In this document: piece by piece, positions 12,118 to 22,192 of the stretch | Numbering within the stretch: position 1 is the first letter of the stretch | How the letters are laid out: each line of letters opens with the position of its first letter | Assembly (NCBI GenBank): GCA_963854835.1 | Contig: OY978527.1 | Span: 32,819,047 to 32,883,046 of the forward strand | Reading direction: 5' to 3' | Source: Megamerina dolium | Lineage: Eukaryota > Arthropoda > Insecta > Diptera > Megamerinidae | DNA: 64,000 nt | Program-made: the position numbers and the translations under genes | Notes under the pieces: model-generated | What the model was told of the DNA's origin: nothing | What the model saw: the letters and a program-made list of their open reading frames with translations, nothing else | Databases searched by the model: none

Positions 12118-13136
12118 GGTCGGATGAACGTCTTAAAAACGGTCTTAAACAACTCGGCAGGCAAGCTATCAGCACCTGCAGCTTTATTGTTCTTCAGCCT
12201 TAAAATGGGCGTTTCAACCTCGTCAGAGTCGAGTGATGGAACATCAACACCATCATCTGTAATCGGGGTTATCGGGCAATCCTCTCCACTGGCGGAATTG
12301 TTCGTAACATCGCCATTCATTAACGTGTAGAAGTGTTCCTTCCATAGGCTAAGTTCACTCTGGTAATCAGATTCCCATTTCCATCACGACAAGAAGAGGC
12401 TCCGGGATTTAAACCACCACTCGGGCGCTTGATCTTTTCTAAGAATTTTCGATTCTCATTCTTGTCGGTACACATCTCTATCTCCTCACACTCGCGTCTT
12501 TTTTGTGCTTTTTTTTTGCGCCTGAAAAGACGTCTCTCTGCACTCCTTTTCTCTCTGTACCGATCCTTAACAGCTCGCGTTGCGCCTGCACGCAGGGTTT
12601 TTCTGTAGGCGGCGTCTTTCTCTGCGGTAGCGTCGCGACACTTCTGATCATACCACTCATTCCTCAGAGGCCGGTAGTAACCGATTACCTCCTCGGCAGC
12701 AGTAGTCATGGAGTGGGATATATCTATCCACCGTGCGCATGTATCATCAAGTAGGGGAGTGTTCTGCATAAGCAGATCCGATAGTCGAGTGGAAAATGCA
12801 GCTGCTGTCTCTGGTGATAGCAGCTTACTGACATCGAGCTTTCTCTGTGTGGGACTTCTCTTGTTATTTGCGACACATAAATGTGTGCGCACCTTAGCTG
12901 CAACAAGGTAGTGATCCGAGTCGATGTTGGCACCACGGATCAATTTCACCTCCATCACACTGGAAGCATGCCTTCCGCCAATCACCACATGATCAATTTG
13001 GTTTCTTGTTCGTTGACCTGAAGACAGCTATGTCGCTTTGTGGATGTCAAGATGCTGGAATCTGGTACCACCAATTATCATGTTTCGGGCGAAGTCGATC
13101 AGCCTCATTCCGTTATCGGAGGTGTTCTGGTATTTG
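12118..13136 (-). pseudogene. RTE-clade LINE, endonuclease C-terminus to RT N-terminus
   Basis: Reading from 13136 leftwards the frame gives SDNGMRLIDFARNMIIGGT, an in-frame TAG in place of an expected Trp, RNQIDHVVIGGRHASS and DSDHYLVAAKVR, which is the end of an apurinic-type endonuclease (the DH motifs). It continues through a basic linker to LRLKNNKAAGADSLPAELFK at 12118-12250, the start of the RT domain, after one frameshift near 12325. It is cut at 12118 where the inverted copy starts. Non-functional but not very old, since only one stop and one shift are seen over 1 kb. Confidence 0.8.
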
Positions 13137-14019
13137 TTGAACACAACAACTCTGGATATTGTGTGAAAAAGCTTGAGGCAGTAATTTCCGAAACATATTT
13201 ATATCCAAAGAATATAACTCATATACAGACCGACTGCGAAATGAAAATACATCTTACGAATGGTTTTTCTTTTCGTTGTGCTTTGCGGCATATGTCTTAC
13301 TATGAACGATTGGAACTACGCGGAATAGTTGATCAACTGTTGCCTGAAGGATTAATCAGATCTAAAAATTCAAAAGAATAATGGCCAGGCGAGATCTAAA
13401 AAGTGGTTTCCATCAGATAAATATGACAAAAAATGCTACAAATGCTTCATTTGTGACACCAGGTGGACTATTTGAATATGGTATGTAAATATGCCTTTTG
13501 GGTTGAAAAATGCTCCTTCTATCTTCCAGTGATTCATAAATATGATTTTTAGAGATTTAATTGCGGCAGGTAGGGTGATAGTTTATATAGATTATATTTT
13601 AATTGCTTCCATTGATTTTGAATCTGATATGGGAACTTTGGGGTAAGTGCTTCAATACTTCCACTCCACGGATTGAAATTAGGGAAAATGTAAATTCGGA
13701 TTTAATGAAATTGAATATCTTTATATAATGTTACGGCTTCTCCGATTTCCCCCAAGCGATTCTCACATAAGAAATAAAAATATATCGGTACTTTGAGTCG
13801 TATGGTCGCTATTATCGATATTAATGATGTAGATCTCAGAATTCAAACCTCTCAGAATCGTGATCCAACCATACAGAAACTTCGTCAGAGACTTGAAAAT
13901 GGGGCCGTGGATGGTTTGTGCGATGGATTAATGGTAAAGAAACTAAATCTGGCAAGACTCTTCTATATGTGCCAAACGAAGTGAGAATGAGATTGAGAGA
14001 GCATGAGCACATATACATA
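13137..14019 (+). pseudogene. Gypsy-class LTR retrotransposon pol remnant
   Basis: Degraded plus-strand pol: SFRCALRHMSYYERLELRGI and VDQLLPEGLIR are the usual entry to Ty3/Gypsy RT, followed by DLKSGFHQI, PFGLKNAPSIFQ, IVYIDYILIAS (YxDD-like motif decayed to YIDY) and, after a shift, RDPTIQKLRQRLENG and a segment near 13960-14015 leading to integrase. Several stops and shifts are present. The Tc1 element at 14020 is inserted into it, so this Gypsy copy is older than the Tc1. Confidence 0.75.
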
Positions 14020-15671
14020 CAGTGGCTCCCAGCTTATTTCGTACAGTGACAGTTTAAAAATTGCTGCAGTCGTAATTCCTAATATAGCAAACATTTGAAC
14101 AAAATATAAATGCCATTTTTGAAAGGAAGGTTTGTTTTTTATTTTCCAAAATTTACTTTTTCAAAATTTTAGTGTTTGACACTATAAAAAAATAAAATAA
14201 GAAAAAAATAGGAAAATTCATGTCACAGCTTATTTCGTACAGTCTCTTTAAGTTCAAACTAAAAACAAAGTAAGTTGATTTTAATATTTAGTATGACATC
14301 CCTTAGCGTTAATGACAGCCTGGAGTCTATTTGGCATTGAATCCACCAATTTTTGAGTGATGTCTGGTGTGATTTTTTTCCATTCCTCCATTAGTACCTT
14401 CTTTAGGTCTTGCTTATTAGAAATCTTGTGTGTTCTTATTTTATTGTCCAAAATAGACCAAAGATTTTCAATCACATTCATGTCAGGTGACTGTGGTGGT
14501 GGAGACATCAAGTGTGGGCAGTTCCAAATAAGCCAAGATTGCACAATCCCAGATTTATGTTTTGGGTCATTATCTTGGTAGTACCGAAATTCTTCCCGCA
14601 AACCCAGTTTGTCTGCACTTTGAAGTAAATTGTTTTTCAGAATCTCGAGGTACTTCATTTTGTCCATTGTTCCCTCAATAAAAACCAATTCACCTACTCC
14701 GGCTGCTGACATACAGGCCCAAACCATCACGCTACCGCCACCATGCTTCACTGTGGGCTTAAGGTTCTCCTTGTTTAGCTCGGTATTCGCTTTACGCCAA
14801 ACATATGACATTCCTTCCGAGCCAAAAATATTAAACTTAGACTCATCCGCGAAAATAACGGTATTCCAGAACGCAGGAGTATTAATAATATGCTCTTTGG
14901 CGAAGTCAAGTCGGCGTTGTATATTCATTTTCGAAATGAATGGTTTCTTTCGGGCTACTCGACCGTTCAAGTCATGATTGCGCAGCACACGTCGGACAGT
15001 TTCAGCACTGGATGATTTTCCTATTTCACGCTGAACCTCTGCAGCCAACTTCGGAGTGGATAACTTTGGATTTTTCTTAATTTTTCGTACAATATAACGC
15101 TCGTCTGATGCGTTGAAAATCTTATTAGGTGCTTCTCTGCCCTTGTTCTCCAACCGATTTTCGCGAATGAAGCGTTGAATGATGTATTGGACAGTTGAGG
15201 CACTTAAATTTGTCATTTCAGCAATTTTTCGCACACTCTGACCTTTCCTAAAATGGTTAATTACCAGTTTACGCTGTTCCATCGTTGTACGACGACCCAT
15301 AACGCTAAATGTTTAATTTACAGCACTTTAACTATTTAAAATAAGAATAATAAAAATTGTTATAATAGTTAAAAAGGTCCAAAAACTCATACAATTCAAA
15401 AAAACTTTGTAACTGCGCGGCAGAATGAAACTTACTTACATTGAAGTTTGTGTACGAAATAAGATGTGAGCTGAAAATCAGCTGATCAATAGTTTTTCTC
15501 TCTTGCATGACAAAAAGAACAATTTTTGGGGTTCCCCGTTTTCTTATTAGGTTTACTAAACACATACATAGACATCTACATTCAAAACTTATTGATAAGT
15601 TTTTTAGTTTCGATGTTACAGCCATGTACATAAAAATATATACACTGTACGAAATAAGCTGTGAGCCACTG
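14020..15671 (-). mobile_element. complete Tc1-family transposon with IR/DR ends
   Basis: The 1652-bp element is bounded by TA on both sides (14018-14019 and 15672-15673). Outer ends are a nearly perfect 29-bp inverted repeat starting CAGTGGCTC(C/A)CAGCTT. A second motif, CACAGCTTATTTCGTACAG, recurs internally at ~14224-14243 and, degenerate and inverted, at ~15451-15471, so each terminus has two direct copies, the IR/DR arrangement known from Bari-, Minos- and Sleeping Beauty-type elements. The single gene inside is intact. All parts required for an autonomous element are visible. Confidence 0.92.
14281..15300 (-). CDS. Tc1-type DD34E transposase, intact
   Basis: An uninterrupted frame of 339 residues, the normal length for Tc1 transposases, which cut and paste their own element at TA sites. 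Residues ~1-120 are a paired-like DNA-binding region with two helix-turn-helix motifs (LVINHFRKGQSVRKIAEMT; LAAEVQREIG...RRVLRNH) joined by a basic linker. The catalytic triad is complete: D in VIFADESKFN, D in YYQDNDPKHKS and E in NVIENLW, with exactly 34 residues between the last two. GGGSVMVWACM is the family's glycine-rich box. The start MGRRTTMEQRK sits 345 bp from the right terminus and leaves a short leader. No stop or shift was found. Element length and IR/DR ends suggest a Bari-like lineage; that placement is tentative. Confidence 0.95.
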   Translation of the reverse strand: MGRRTTMEQRKLVINHFRKGQSVRKIAEMTNLSASTVQYIIQRFIRENRLENKGREAPNKIFNASDERYIVRKIKKNPKLSTPKLAAEVQREIGKSSSAETVRRVLRNHDLNGRVARKKPFISKMNIQRRLDFAKEHIINTPAFWNTVIFADESKFNIFGSEGMSYVWRKANTELNKENLKPTVKHGGGSVMVWACMSAAGVGELVFIEGTMDKMKYLEILKNNLLQSADKLGLREEFRYYQDNDPKHKSGIVQSWLIWNCPHLMSPPPQSPDMNVIENLWSILDNKIRTHKISNKQDLKKVLMEEWKKITPDITQKLVDSMPNRLQAVINAKGCHTKY

Positions 15672-15673
15672 TA

Positions 15674-16170
15674 TGTAGCTACACAGTGGGCAAAATACGA
15701 ACAATGTGGTAAATTAATTTATATTTATACTTCACTAATGCTCCCAGAATATTAAATATATACCTTAATTTAAAAAATTAATTCTCTGATTTTACAAATC
15801 GTTTTTATTTATTTTATTTTGTTTATTGCTAATAATAAAGTCTATATTTGGCTCTATAGCATTTGTTGCGACAATTCGCATTACAGATTCGAAATTGATA
15901 CCCGAAATTCTATTAAACGCTTTACAAAGTATATATCTTTTGTAAAGTAGACGCTGAGAATCACCTCCACTATGCTGACACAAATATTTAATACTCCACT
16001 CACAATTGAAACTTCCTGACTTTCTTCTTAAAACGTTTTCACTTGCTTCACCCTCCGACGACATTGTTACGATATGTTACAAACGATGCAAATTTAAAAA
16101 ATGTGAATTTAGAATTTTACCGTGTGGAATACATTTTTTGAACACTGTACTAAAATTTCCATGCACACTT
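15674..16170. other. spacer with an unrecognised minus-strand frame (15792-16064)
   Basis: The 90-residue minus-strand frame starting at 16064 (MSSEGEASENVLRRKSGSFN, then IKYLCQ...CKAFNRIS) has Cys residues spaced as in a decayed zinc finger and vaguely recalls the N-terminus of ZBED/hAT-derived proteins. The family is not recognised with any confidence and no downstream part is seen; it could be a fragment of a dead transposase. Confidence 0.3.
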
Positions 16171-16494
16171 GTTTTGTCTGAACATAACTTGTTAGCACCG
16201 TTATCAAGCTATGCAGTAGAGCTGCCATCGTTCTTTTAAGTGCAATAAATTATTATTATTATTATTATTATTATCGTTACAGTAATTAAGATCTTGCAAT
16301 ATTTTTAATTTAATCCCTTAGTGAATCCCTTAGTTTTGTCTGAACATAACTTGTTAGCACCGTTATCAAGCTATGCACTAGAGCTGCCATCGTTCTTTTA
16401 AGTTGCAATAAATTATTACAAAATTTTGGTATGTGTTTTACTGAATCGTTACAGTAATTAAGATCTTACAATATTTTTAATTTAATCCCTTAGT
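16171..16494 (+). repeat. tandem duplication, period 162 bp
   Basis: GTTTTGTCTGAACATAAC... starts at 16171 and again at 16333, and both units end in TTTAATCCCTTAGTGAA. They are nearly identical except that unit 1 carries an ATT microsatellite where unit 2 has about 30 bp of unique sequence (around 16410-16445). Origin unknown. Confidence 0.8.
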
Positions 16495-16603
16495 GAAAAG
16501 ATTATTTTTACGTTTTCATTGAATTCAATGCAAATTTTTTACGTACTACGTTTTACGCCATAAATATGCATTTGTAAGGAAAAGGTGGGGTAATTGTCAG
16601 TAA

Positions 16604-16845
16604 GTGGGTGTCGTAGCTCAGTGGTTAGTGTGTTGACCTTCTGATCTGTAGGTCGTGGTTCAATCCTCTCGGCTGATGCATAATAAATATAATATCGAAA
16701 GACAAAGCTCAGAAAAAATGATGTCACAAGGCAAAAATAAATAGGTCCTTTCTAATTCTAATTAGCACGCACAACCGTAATCGAAGAGAAGCTCGGTCAA
16801 TGAGCGTTTCGGGGCTTTAAGTGTCCCGAAGGGCTCATTTTTTAT
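16604..16845 (+). mobile_element. tRNA-derived SINE, copy A
   Basis: The head GTGTCGTAGCTCAGTGGTTAG is an A box, GTGGTTCAATCC a B box, as in a tRNA gene, followed by the family's body (ATATCGAAAG, AAGCTCAGAAAAA, GATGTCACAAG) and the end CTCGGTCAATGAGC...GGGCTTTAAGTG. Compared with copy B the middle is shortened. This copy belongs to the subfamily ending in GGGGCTTTAAGTG rather than in CCTAA repeats. Confidence 0.8.
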
Positions 16846-16890
16846 ATCTAAGCAGTTATACTTGTATACCTACTGCGTATATACATTCAA

Positions 16891-16891
<1 letters not shown>

Positions 16892-16980
<89 letters not shown>
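16892..16980. repeat. (TA)n microsatellite, ~89 bp
   Basis: An uninterrupted alternating TA tract. Apparent reading frames across it are artefacts. Confidence 0.97.
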
Positions 16981-16984
<4 letters not shown>

Positions 16985-17510
16985 GGGCTGCACAAACTGA
17001 TTCGATTGCCTTTGCACACAGTGTGATTCGTTGTCATTTGCTTTGTTTGTTTTGATTTTGTCTAGCAAATGAACAACATTCACATAACAACAAACGGTGA
17101 ATTGAGAGGCAAAGATTTGCGCTCTTTTCTCAATAGCTTGAACCGTCTGTTTTGGTCCCATTTCTATTGCATTTCAAATCAAAAGAGAGGGAACAGTTAT
17201 GGCAATACAAAATGCAAATAAAACACGCATAATTCAAATCATTCGATGTTTGGCTTGCCCGCTTTAGGAGCTTTTTTGTATTTTGGTTTGTTGCCGCTGC
17301 ACTTAAAATGGACGGACACGTAAGTTTATTTACAAAATTAACAAAAATACATACATATTAAATAGTATACCAGTACGATCTATTGGCACATAGACTACCA
17401 TCTCAGTCAATGTTGCCATTCGAATCAATTGCCTTTCAAGTGTATTGCTTTTCGAGTGCAAAATACAATGAATAATAAACGCAACGGCGTCTTGCTCTTT
17501 AATTTAGTAC
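16981..17510. other. spacer next to the R1-clade LINE
   Basis: No gene recognised. The LINE 3' end lies somewhere between about 17500 and 17777; I see neither a poly(A) tail nor a clear target duplication to fix it. Confidence 0.35.
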
Positions 17511-17777
17511 AGTGAGAGACGAGAGACGCTCTCTCTGTAAGTGTGCAAGCTCTTCCATTCCACGATTCATACTGTCCGCTAAAGGTACACCTCATTCGGG
17601 ACCACGCCCAGTCAGTAATATCTTACTATGCTGGACTTGCGAACCAGTACGCCTACGTACTAAACCCTTAACTCCGACCTCTATAGCTTGTTTGTGTCCT
17701 GCGGGACCGCCGTTAAGCACTACTTCGCAGGACTAGGCTGAGCTAATATGCCTCTTCAAACATCCCGTACATGGCGT

Positions 17778-20768
17778 TCACACAGCTGCAGTTATATTTC
17801 TCCGCTGCCACTCCTTCTTCCTGAGCTCCTTGAGAGCTATTGCAGTCCATTCTTTCATCTTAAACCACACTAAACTCGATCGCAGCATATGGCTCACAAT
17901 GTTATCAGGTGTTATCCTTTCATTTATTATCTTCTCTATGGTCATTCTCTGCGTCTCAAATCTTAGGCAGAAGAAAAAGATATGCTGAGCGTTTTCGCCA
18001 ACAGTGTTGCAGAATGAACATTCTGTCGCGTCATCATGACCGAATCTGTGGAGGTACTCTCTGAAACAACCATGGCCCGTCAAAAACTGCGTAAGGTAGT
18101 AGTCTGTCTCTCCGTGTCTTCTTTCGACCCAAGCTTGCACGTTTCTGATGAGCCTGTGGGTCCACCTCCCTTTTCCTGCGGCGTCCCATTGACTTTGCCA
18201 TTCATCTAGGCTCGTCTGTCTCTCCTCTTTCCGTTCGGTTGCCGTTAACCGCCTATTCAGGCTTTTGGTTCTGTTATATACTCTGCCCAACTCCGAGGCC
18301 ATTATGTCCGGCGGCATAATGCCGGATATAATACCGGCACCTTCTTGTGACACTGTCCTAAATGCACATGCAACTCTAATAGCGCTTAACCTGAAAACTA
18401 TCTTCGCCTTCTTCGAGTATGTCTTTTGCCGCAGAGCTGCCCCCCATATAGGCGCCGCGTACATCAATATTGATTGACTGACTTTAGCCAGGAGCGCTCT
18501 CCTACTCTGGCTGGGGCCACCAATGTTGGCCATGATTCTCGTCAGAGCCGCTGTCATTGTTGCCGCCTTCCCGCAGGCTTTTTCGATATGCGCCTTGAAG
18601 TTGAGCCTCGTATCAATCATTACACCTAGATATCTCAACGAAGGTTGCGTTGTAATGTTGTAGCCGTCAATGTTTAGGGTGATTTTTTCGAGTTTTTTCC
18701 TGCTCGTGATAAGTACAGCCTCTGTTTTCTGTACCGCAAGCTGGAGCTTTGTCGTCGTGAGCCAATCCTTAATTTTCGAAGCTGTCTCTCTGCAGATGCT
18801 CTGAACTTGGGAGAGCTCCTTCGCAACGATCGTCACGGCAATGTCGTCCGCGTAGCCAATTATCTGGGCTTCTTTTGGCAATGGAAGGTTTAACACCCCA
18901 TCGTACAGCACGTTCCACAGTAGCGGGCCAAGTACAGATCCCTGCGGCACTCCACCCGTCACCACGTAGCTTTTGGGCCCTTCGTCCGTGTCATACAACA
19001 GTAGTCTGTCAGACAGATAACTATTTATTATTCGCATTAGGTACGCTGGCGTTCCCTTTGTCTCCAATGCCCTCATAATAAGATGCCAGTTTGCCGAGTT
19101 GAAGGCATTTTGTACGTCTAGTGTCACTACTGCACAATATTTTTTATCGCCATGCATACATCTAGTGCCTTCTATGGCCTTGCCAGCAATGTCCGTCAAT
19201 TTTCTAATTGCGTCTATGGTCGACCGATGTCTCCTGAAACCAAATTGGTTCTCGGACAGACCAGGTGGTTCCCTTTCTAGATGTTGTTCCAGACGCGTGC
19301 ATATCAACCGCTCCAATATTTTGGCCATCGTATCAATCATGCAAAGTGGACGATACGCATTTGGCTCACCCGCCGGTTTATTCGGCTTCTGAAGGAGGAC
19401 CAGGCGCTGTTTTTTCCATACTTTCGGGAAAACACCCTCGTTCAAACATCTCGCAAAAAGCTCGGCAAAAGGCTTCGTGTTATGATTAATGGCGATCTTC
19501 AGCGCCTTATTCGGGATGCCATCAAGTCCAGGCGCCTTTGCGTTACCGAATCTCTCCGCCGCTAAGATAATCTCCGACTCGTCGATTTTCACTGCCTCTT
19601 CTATTGGGGGTATCACCATATACGGTTGCAAGTCTTGCGCCGGAAAAAGCGTTTTTACTACCTTTGCTAGGAGGATAGAGCAGGTTGGTGCTTTACCTCT
19701 ACCACCTCTGACCTTGGACATCACTATCTTATACGCGTCGCCCCACGGGCTCTCGTCCACCGTTTCACAGAGTTCTTTGAAGCATGAGGACTTGCTGCTT
19801 TTGATCGCCTTTTTAAACTCCTTGCGTTTCTTTTTGAAGCATTCACGTAGTATTATATGCTCCGGCGTACCTTGGCTTCTTTGGGAGAGACGTCTTGCTC
19901 TATGACATTCACTTCTTAATGTATTAATCTCCTGATTCCACCAGTACGTGGGCTTTCTATACATATTCTGTCTTTTTCTGCACATGGCGGCGTCACAAGC
20001 TTTACTTACGTACTTTGACAGCATGTCAGCCTGTCGGTCCACGTCGTTTGAACAGTCTGGGTTCACGTCTAGAATGAGTTTGAAGATTTCTTCATCGAGC
20101 GTTTCCACTTTCCACCCTCTAGTTTGTGTGTTTTGTAGGCTCCCTTGAATCTGCTCATGATTACCGACTTCCATCACAATAGCAAGGTGGTCGCTATGTG
20201 TGTAAAAGTCGCATACCTGCCAGCTTGTCGATCGAACGAGCGCGCGTCTGGCGAACGTAATGTCAATAATTGATCCGCGACCATTCTTCTCGAAGGTATT
20301 CCTACCGCCAGTATTGAGCAATACAGCGTCTAGCAAGGAGAACGCCTTGAGCAGGGCATCACCCCGCCTATTTGTATAACTGCTGCCCCATTCCTCGGCC
20401 CATGCATTGAAGTCACCTGCTATTACGTTTGGCGTAGTAGTTCTGGCGTCTCGCACTAGTTCGTCTAGAATCCTTTCATAGTCGACTTGCGTCACACTCG
20501 GCGGGACATAGCAGCTGTAAAAATTGATTCCACAGATCTTCGCCCGCGTGTAGTAGGATTTTCCAAGGAGCGGCTTGTCTTGGATGGAGTTGTTTCCACA
20601 GGCCCATATGGCAGCTTTGTTTACCTGATCAGAGATCCAGGTTCCTGCGCTTAAGTTTTTGTACTGCTCGCAAACTATAGCCACTTCTATCTTCTGTTCG
20701 TATACTGTCTGCCTGAGCAACTCCTGTGCAGCTTCACAATGGTTTAAGTTGATCTGTACAACTCTCAT
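17778..20768 (-). CDS. R1-clade LINE ORF2: endonuclease and reverse transcriptase
   Basis: 996 residues from the ATG at 20768, which overlaps the ORF1 stop as TAATG; the frame stays open 12 codons further upstream to 20804, but the endonuclease fold starts at MRVVQINLNHCEAAQELL, which favours the overlapping start. Residues ~1-210 are the APE-like endonuclease (GDFNAW, and THSDHLAIV carrying the catalytic Asp-His). The RT spans ~440-720: AERFGNAKAPGLDGIPNKAL, AYRPLCMIDTMAKILERLI, LDVQNAFNSANW (motif A), GVPQGSVLGP (motif B) and IGYADDIAVT (the YADD active site). Near residue 930 is CSFCNTVGENAQHIFFFC, a CCHC finger of R1 elements. The protein nicks the target and copies its RNA there in the nucleus. 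No defect seen. Confidence 0.95.
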   Translation of the reverse strand: MRVVQINLNHCEAAQELLRQTVYEQKIEVAIVCEQYKNLSAGTWISDQVNKAAIWACGNNSIQDKPLLGKSYYTRAKICGINFYSCYVPPSVTQVDYERILDELVRDARTTTPNVIAGDFNAWAEEWGSSYTNRRGDALLKAFSLLDAVLLNTGGRNTFEKNGRGSIIDITFARRALVRSTSWQVCDFYTHSDHLAIVMEVGNHEQIQGSLQNTQTRGWKVETLDEEIFKLILDVNPDCSNDVDRQADMLSKYVSKACDAAMCRKRQNMYRKPTYWWNQEINTLRSECHRARRLSQRSQGTPEHIILRECFKKKRKEFKKAIKSSKSSCFKELCETVDESPWGDAYKIVMSKVRGGRGKAPTCSILLAKVVKTLFPAQDLQPYMVIPPIEEAVKIDESEIILAAERFGNAKAPGLDGIPNKALKIAINHNTKPFAELFARCLNEGVFPKVWKKQRLVLLQKPNKPAGEPNAYRPLCMIDTMAKILERLICTRLEQHLEREPPGLSENQFGFRRHRSTIDAIRKLTDIAGKAIEGTRCMHGDKKYCAVVTLDVQNAFNSANWHLIMRALETKGTPAYLMRIINSYLSDRLLLYDTDEGPKSYVVTGGVPQGSVLGPLLWNVLYDGVLNLPLPKEAQIIGYADDIAVTIVAKELSQVQSICRETASKIKDWLTTTKLQLAVQKTEAVLITSRKKLEKITLNIDGYNITTQPSLRYLGVMIDTRLNFKAHIEKACGKAATMTAALTRIMANIGGPSQSRRALLAKVSQSILMYAAPIWGAALRQKTYSKKAKIVFRLSAIRVACAFRTVSQEGAGIISGIMPPDIMASELGRVYNRTKSLNRRLTATERKEERQTSLDEWQSQWDAAGKGRWTHRLIRNVQAWVERRHGETDYYLTQFLTGHGCFREYLHRFGHDDATECSFCNTVGENAQHIFFFCLRFETQRMTIEKIINERITPDNIVSHMLRSSLVWFKMKEWTAIALKELRKKEWQRRNITAAV

Positions 20769-22192
20769 TATATCCTTTTGCACGCTGCTTGATATAGGGG
20801 ACACTTCCTACTGCCGATTTGGTGACCCGCATCCTTCCCGTTGATTTTGCATGCTCCACAGAATGGCTTTTTATCGCATGTCTTTGCGAAGTGACCCTTT
20901 TCCCCACATTTGATGCAACTTTGGCTCCTATCTTCTGTGCTGCTGCACGCCCTCGCCACATGCCCATATTCTAGGCACCTGAAACACTTCTTTAGGTTCG
21001 GTTTTTCCCTTATTCGGCACACCACCCATCCAATTTTGATCTTACGAGCATCAAGAAGTTGTCTTGCGTTCAACGCCGGAAGGCTTACCACCGCAGTCTG
21101 CGTACCTGCATATGCCTCCCTGATGTTTTTGATCGCTCTTTCGTCGAAGAAACTTAACTCCTTTATTGGCGATCGTATCGCCTCGACAATATCCTCCTTG
21201 GTGGTAATTTCATCTAGATCTCGGATCTCCAACGATACCTCATGGGTTAGCGCCCGAGTCTGCGCTTGATCACCGAGCACCTTATTTATTTCCTTTTCAT
21301 AAACTCCCATGTTTGTCATCTGGGCCTCCTTCAGTTCAAGCAAAATTTCGCCTTTCGCCGTCTTTCTGATCCGTGCAACGTTCTCACCGAGTTCATGTAG
21401 AGCATCATTCTTTTTCACAGCTTTAAGTATGTCACTGTATGACATATTTCCAGCACGTGCAATGATTATCGCGTCTGGTCTCGGAGGCGGTGTATAGGTC
21501 GCCTTCTTCTTAGGGTTCTGCGTTTTGCGTTTGACCTGCGCCCAGCTCTCTGTTTTCTTTTTCTCTTTGGCAGGACTATTATTGCCTCCATCGCTTTTGC
21601 TCGTGTTATCCGTCGGCTTTTGCACTTCCTCGTGAGTGGCTCTGTTCCTCTTGGGTGGTGTTTTCCGTGTCAGCTGCTCGTCCTCGCGGGGCCTCTTCGG
21701 CGTTGATCCTATAGATGTTAGCCTGAGGGGAACATTTCGTCTATTTTCTTTGCTTTTATTATACTCTTCTCGGGCACGTTCGTGAAGTCGCGTTACTGAA
21801 CTGAGCAGATCCCTGATTTGGTTGTTGATTGATCGTTGCGGTAGTCGCATGGCTTCAGTCAACTTCCTGATTGCCTCACCTAATTCTGACATGATATCGG
21901 CACTCGATTGCGTCGTTGTAGCCATAGGCGTGCTATCTTGCATCGCAGGTGGCGAAGACTTTGCTCTTACTGGCTTTTCCGCAGTTTTCGGCGACCGCAC
22001 CAGTCTTGGTGCACGCTTAAAAGGGTCAACTTCGACAGTTTTGCCATCTTCACTCGGTATCGGTGTCTTCTTGGGCGGCTCAGCTCCAGGTATCTTGCTA
22101 CCACCATCGCAAGGACTTTGAGTACCACTGCTCATGGTGATGCCATCTATATTGCTGCTATTGTTTTTGTTGTTTCTCAATTTGTTCTCCAT
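20768..22192 (-). CDS. R1-clade LINE ORF1: gag-like RNA-binding protein
   Basis: 474 residues starting MENKLRNNKNNSS. The first half is hydrophilic and charged, with a basic stretch (KRPREDEQLTRKTPPKRNRA) that could act as nuclear localisation signal. Residues ~240-395 (PDAIIIARAGNMSYSDILKA...) form the conserved R1-type ORF1 core, probably with an RRM-like fold. The C-terminus has three CCHC zinc knuckles: CFRCLEYGHVARAC, CIKCGEKGHFAKTC and CGACKINGKDAGH followed by C. Such proteins coat the element RNA and carry it to its target. The TAA stop at 20770-20768 shares its last A with the ATG of ORF2. The frame is intact. Confidence 0.93.
   Translation of the reverse strand: MENKLRNNKNNSSNIDGITMSSGTQSPCDGGSKIPGAEPPKKTPIPSEDGKTVEVDPFKRAPRLVRSPKTAEKPVRAKSSPPAMQDSTPMATTTQSSADIMSELGEAIRKLTEAMRLPQRSINNQIRDLLSSVTRLHERAREEYNKSKENRRNVPLRLTSIGSTPKRPREDEQLTRKTPPKRNRATHEEVQKPTDNTSKSDGGNNSPAKEKKKTESWAQVKRKTQNPKKKATYTPPPRPDAIIIARAGNMSYSDILKAVKKNDALHELGENVARIRKTAKGEILLELKEAQMTNMGVYEKEINKVLGDQAQTRALTHEVSLEIRDLDEITTKEDIVEAIRSPIKELSFFDERAIKNIREAYAGTQTAVVSLPALNARQLLDARKIKIGWVVCRIREKPNLKKCFRCLEYGHVARACSSTEDRSQSCIKCGEKGHFAKTCDKKPFCGACKINGKDAGHQIGSRKCPLYQAACKRI

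Noticed and set aside
16604..16690. tRNA gene (A and B boxes present; likewise at 24234 and 61275)
   Set aside because: The heads do not close into a clean cloverleaf and continue into the repeated SINE body; these are SINEs, not tRNA genes.
16856..17161. 101-codon minus frame with long Ile-Tyr repeats
   Set aside because: It is the translation of the (TA)n microsatellite, not a protein.
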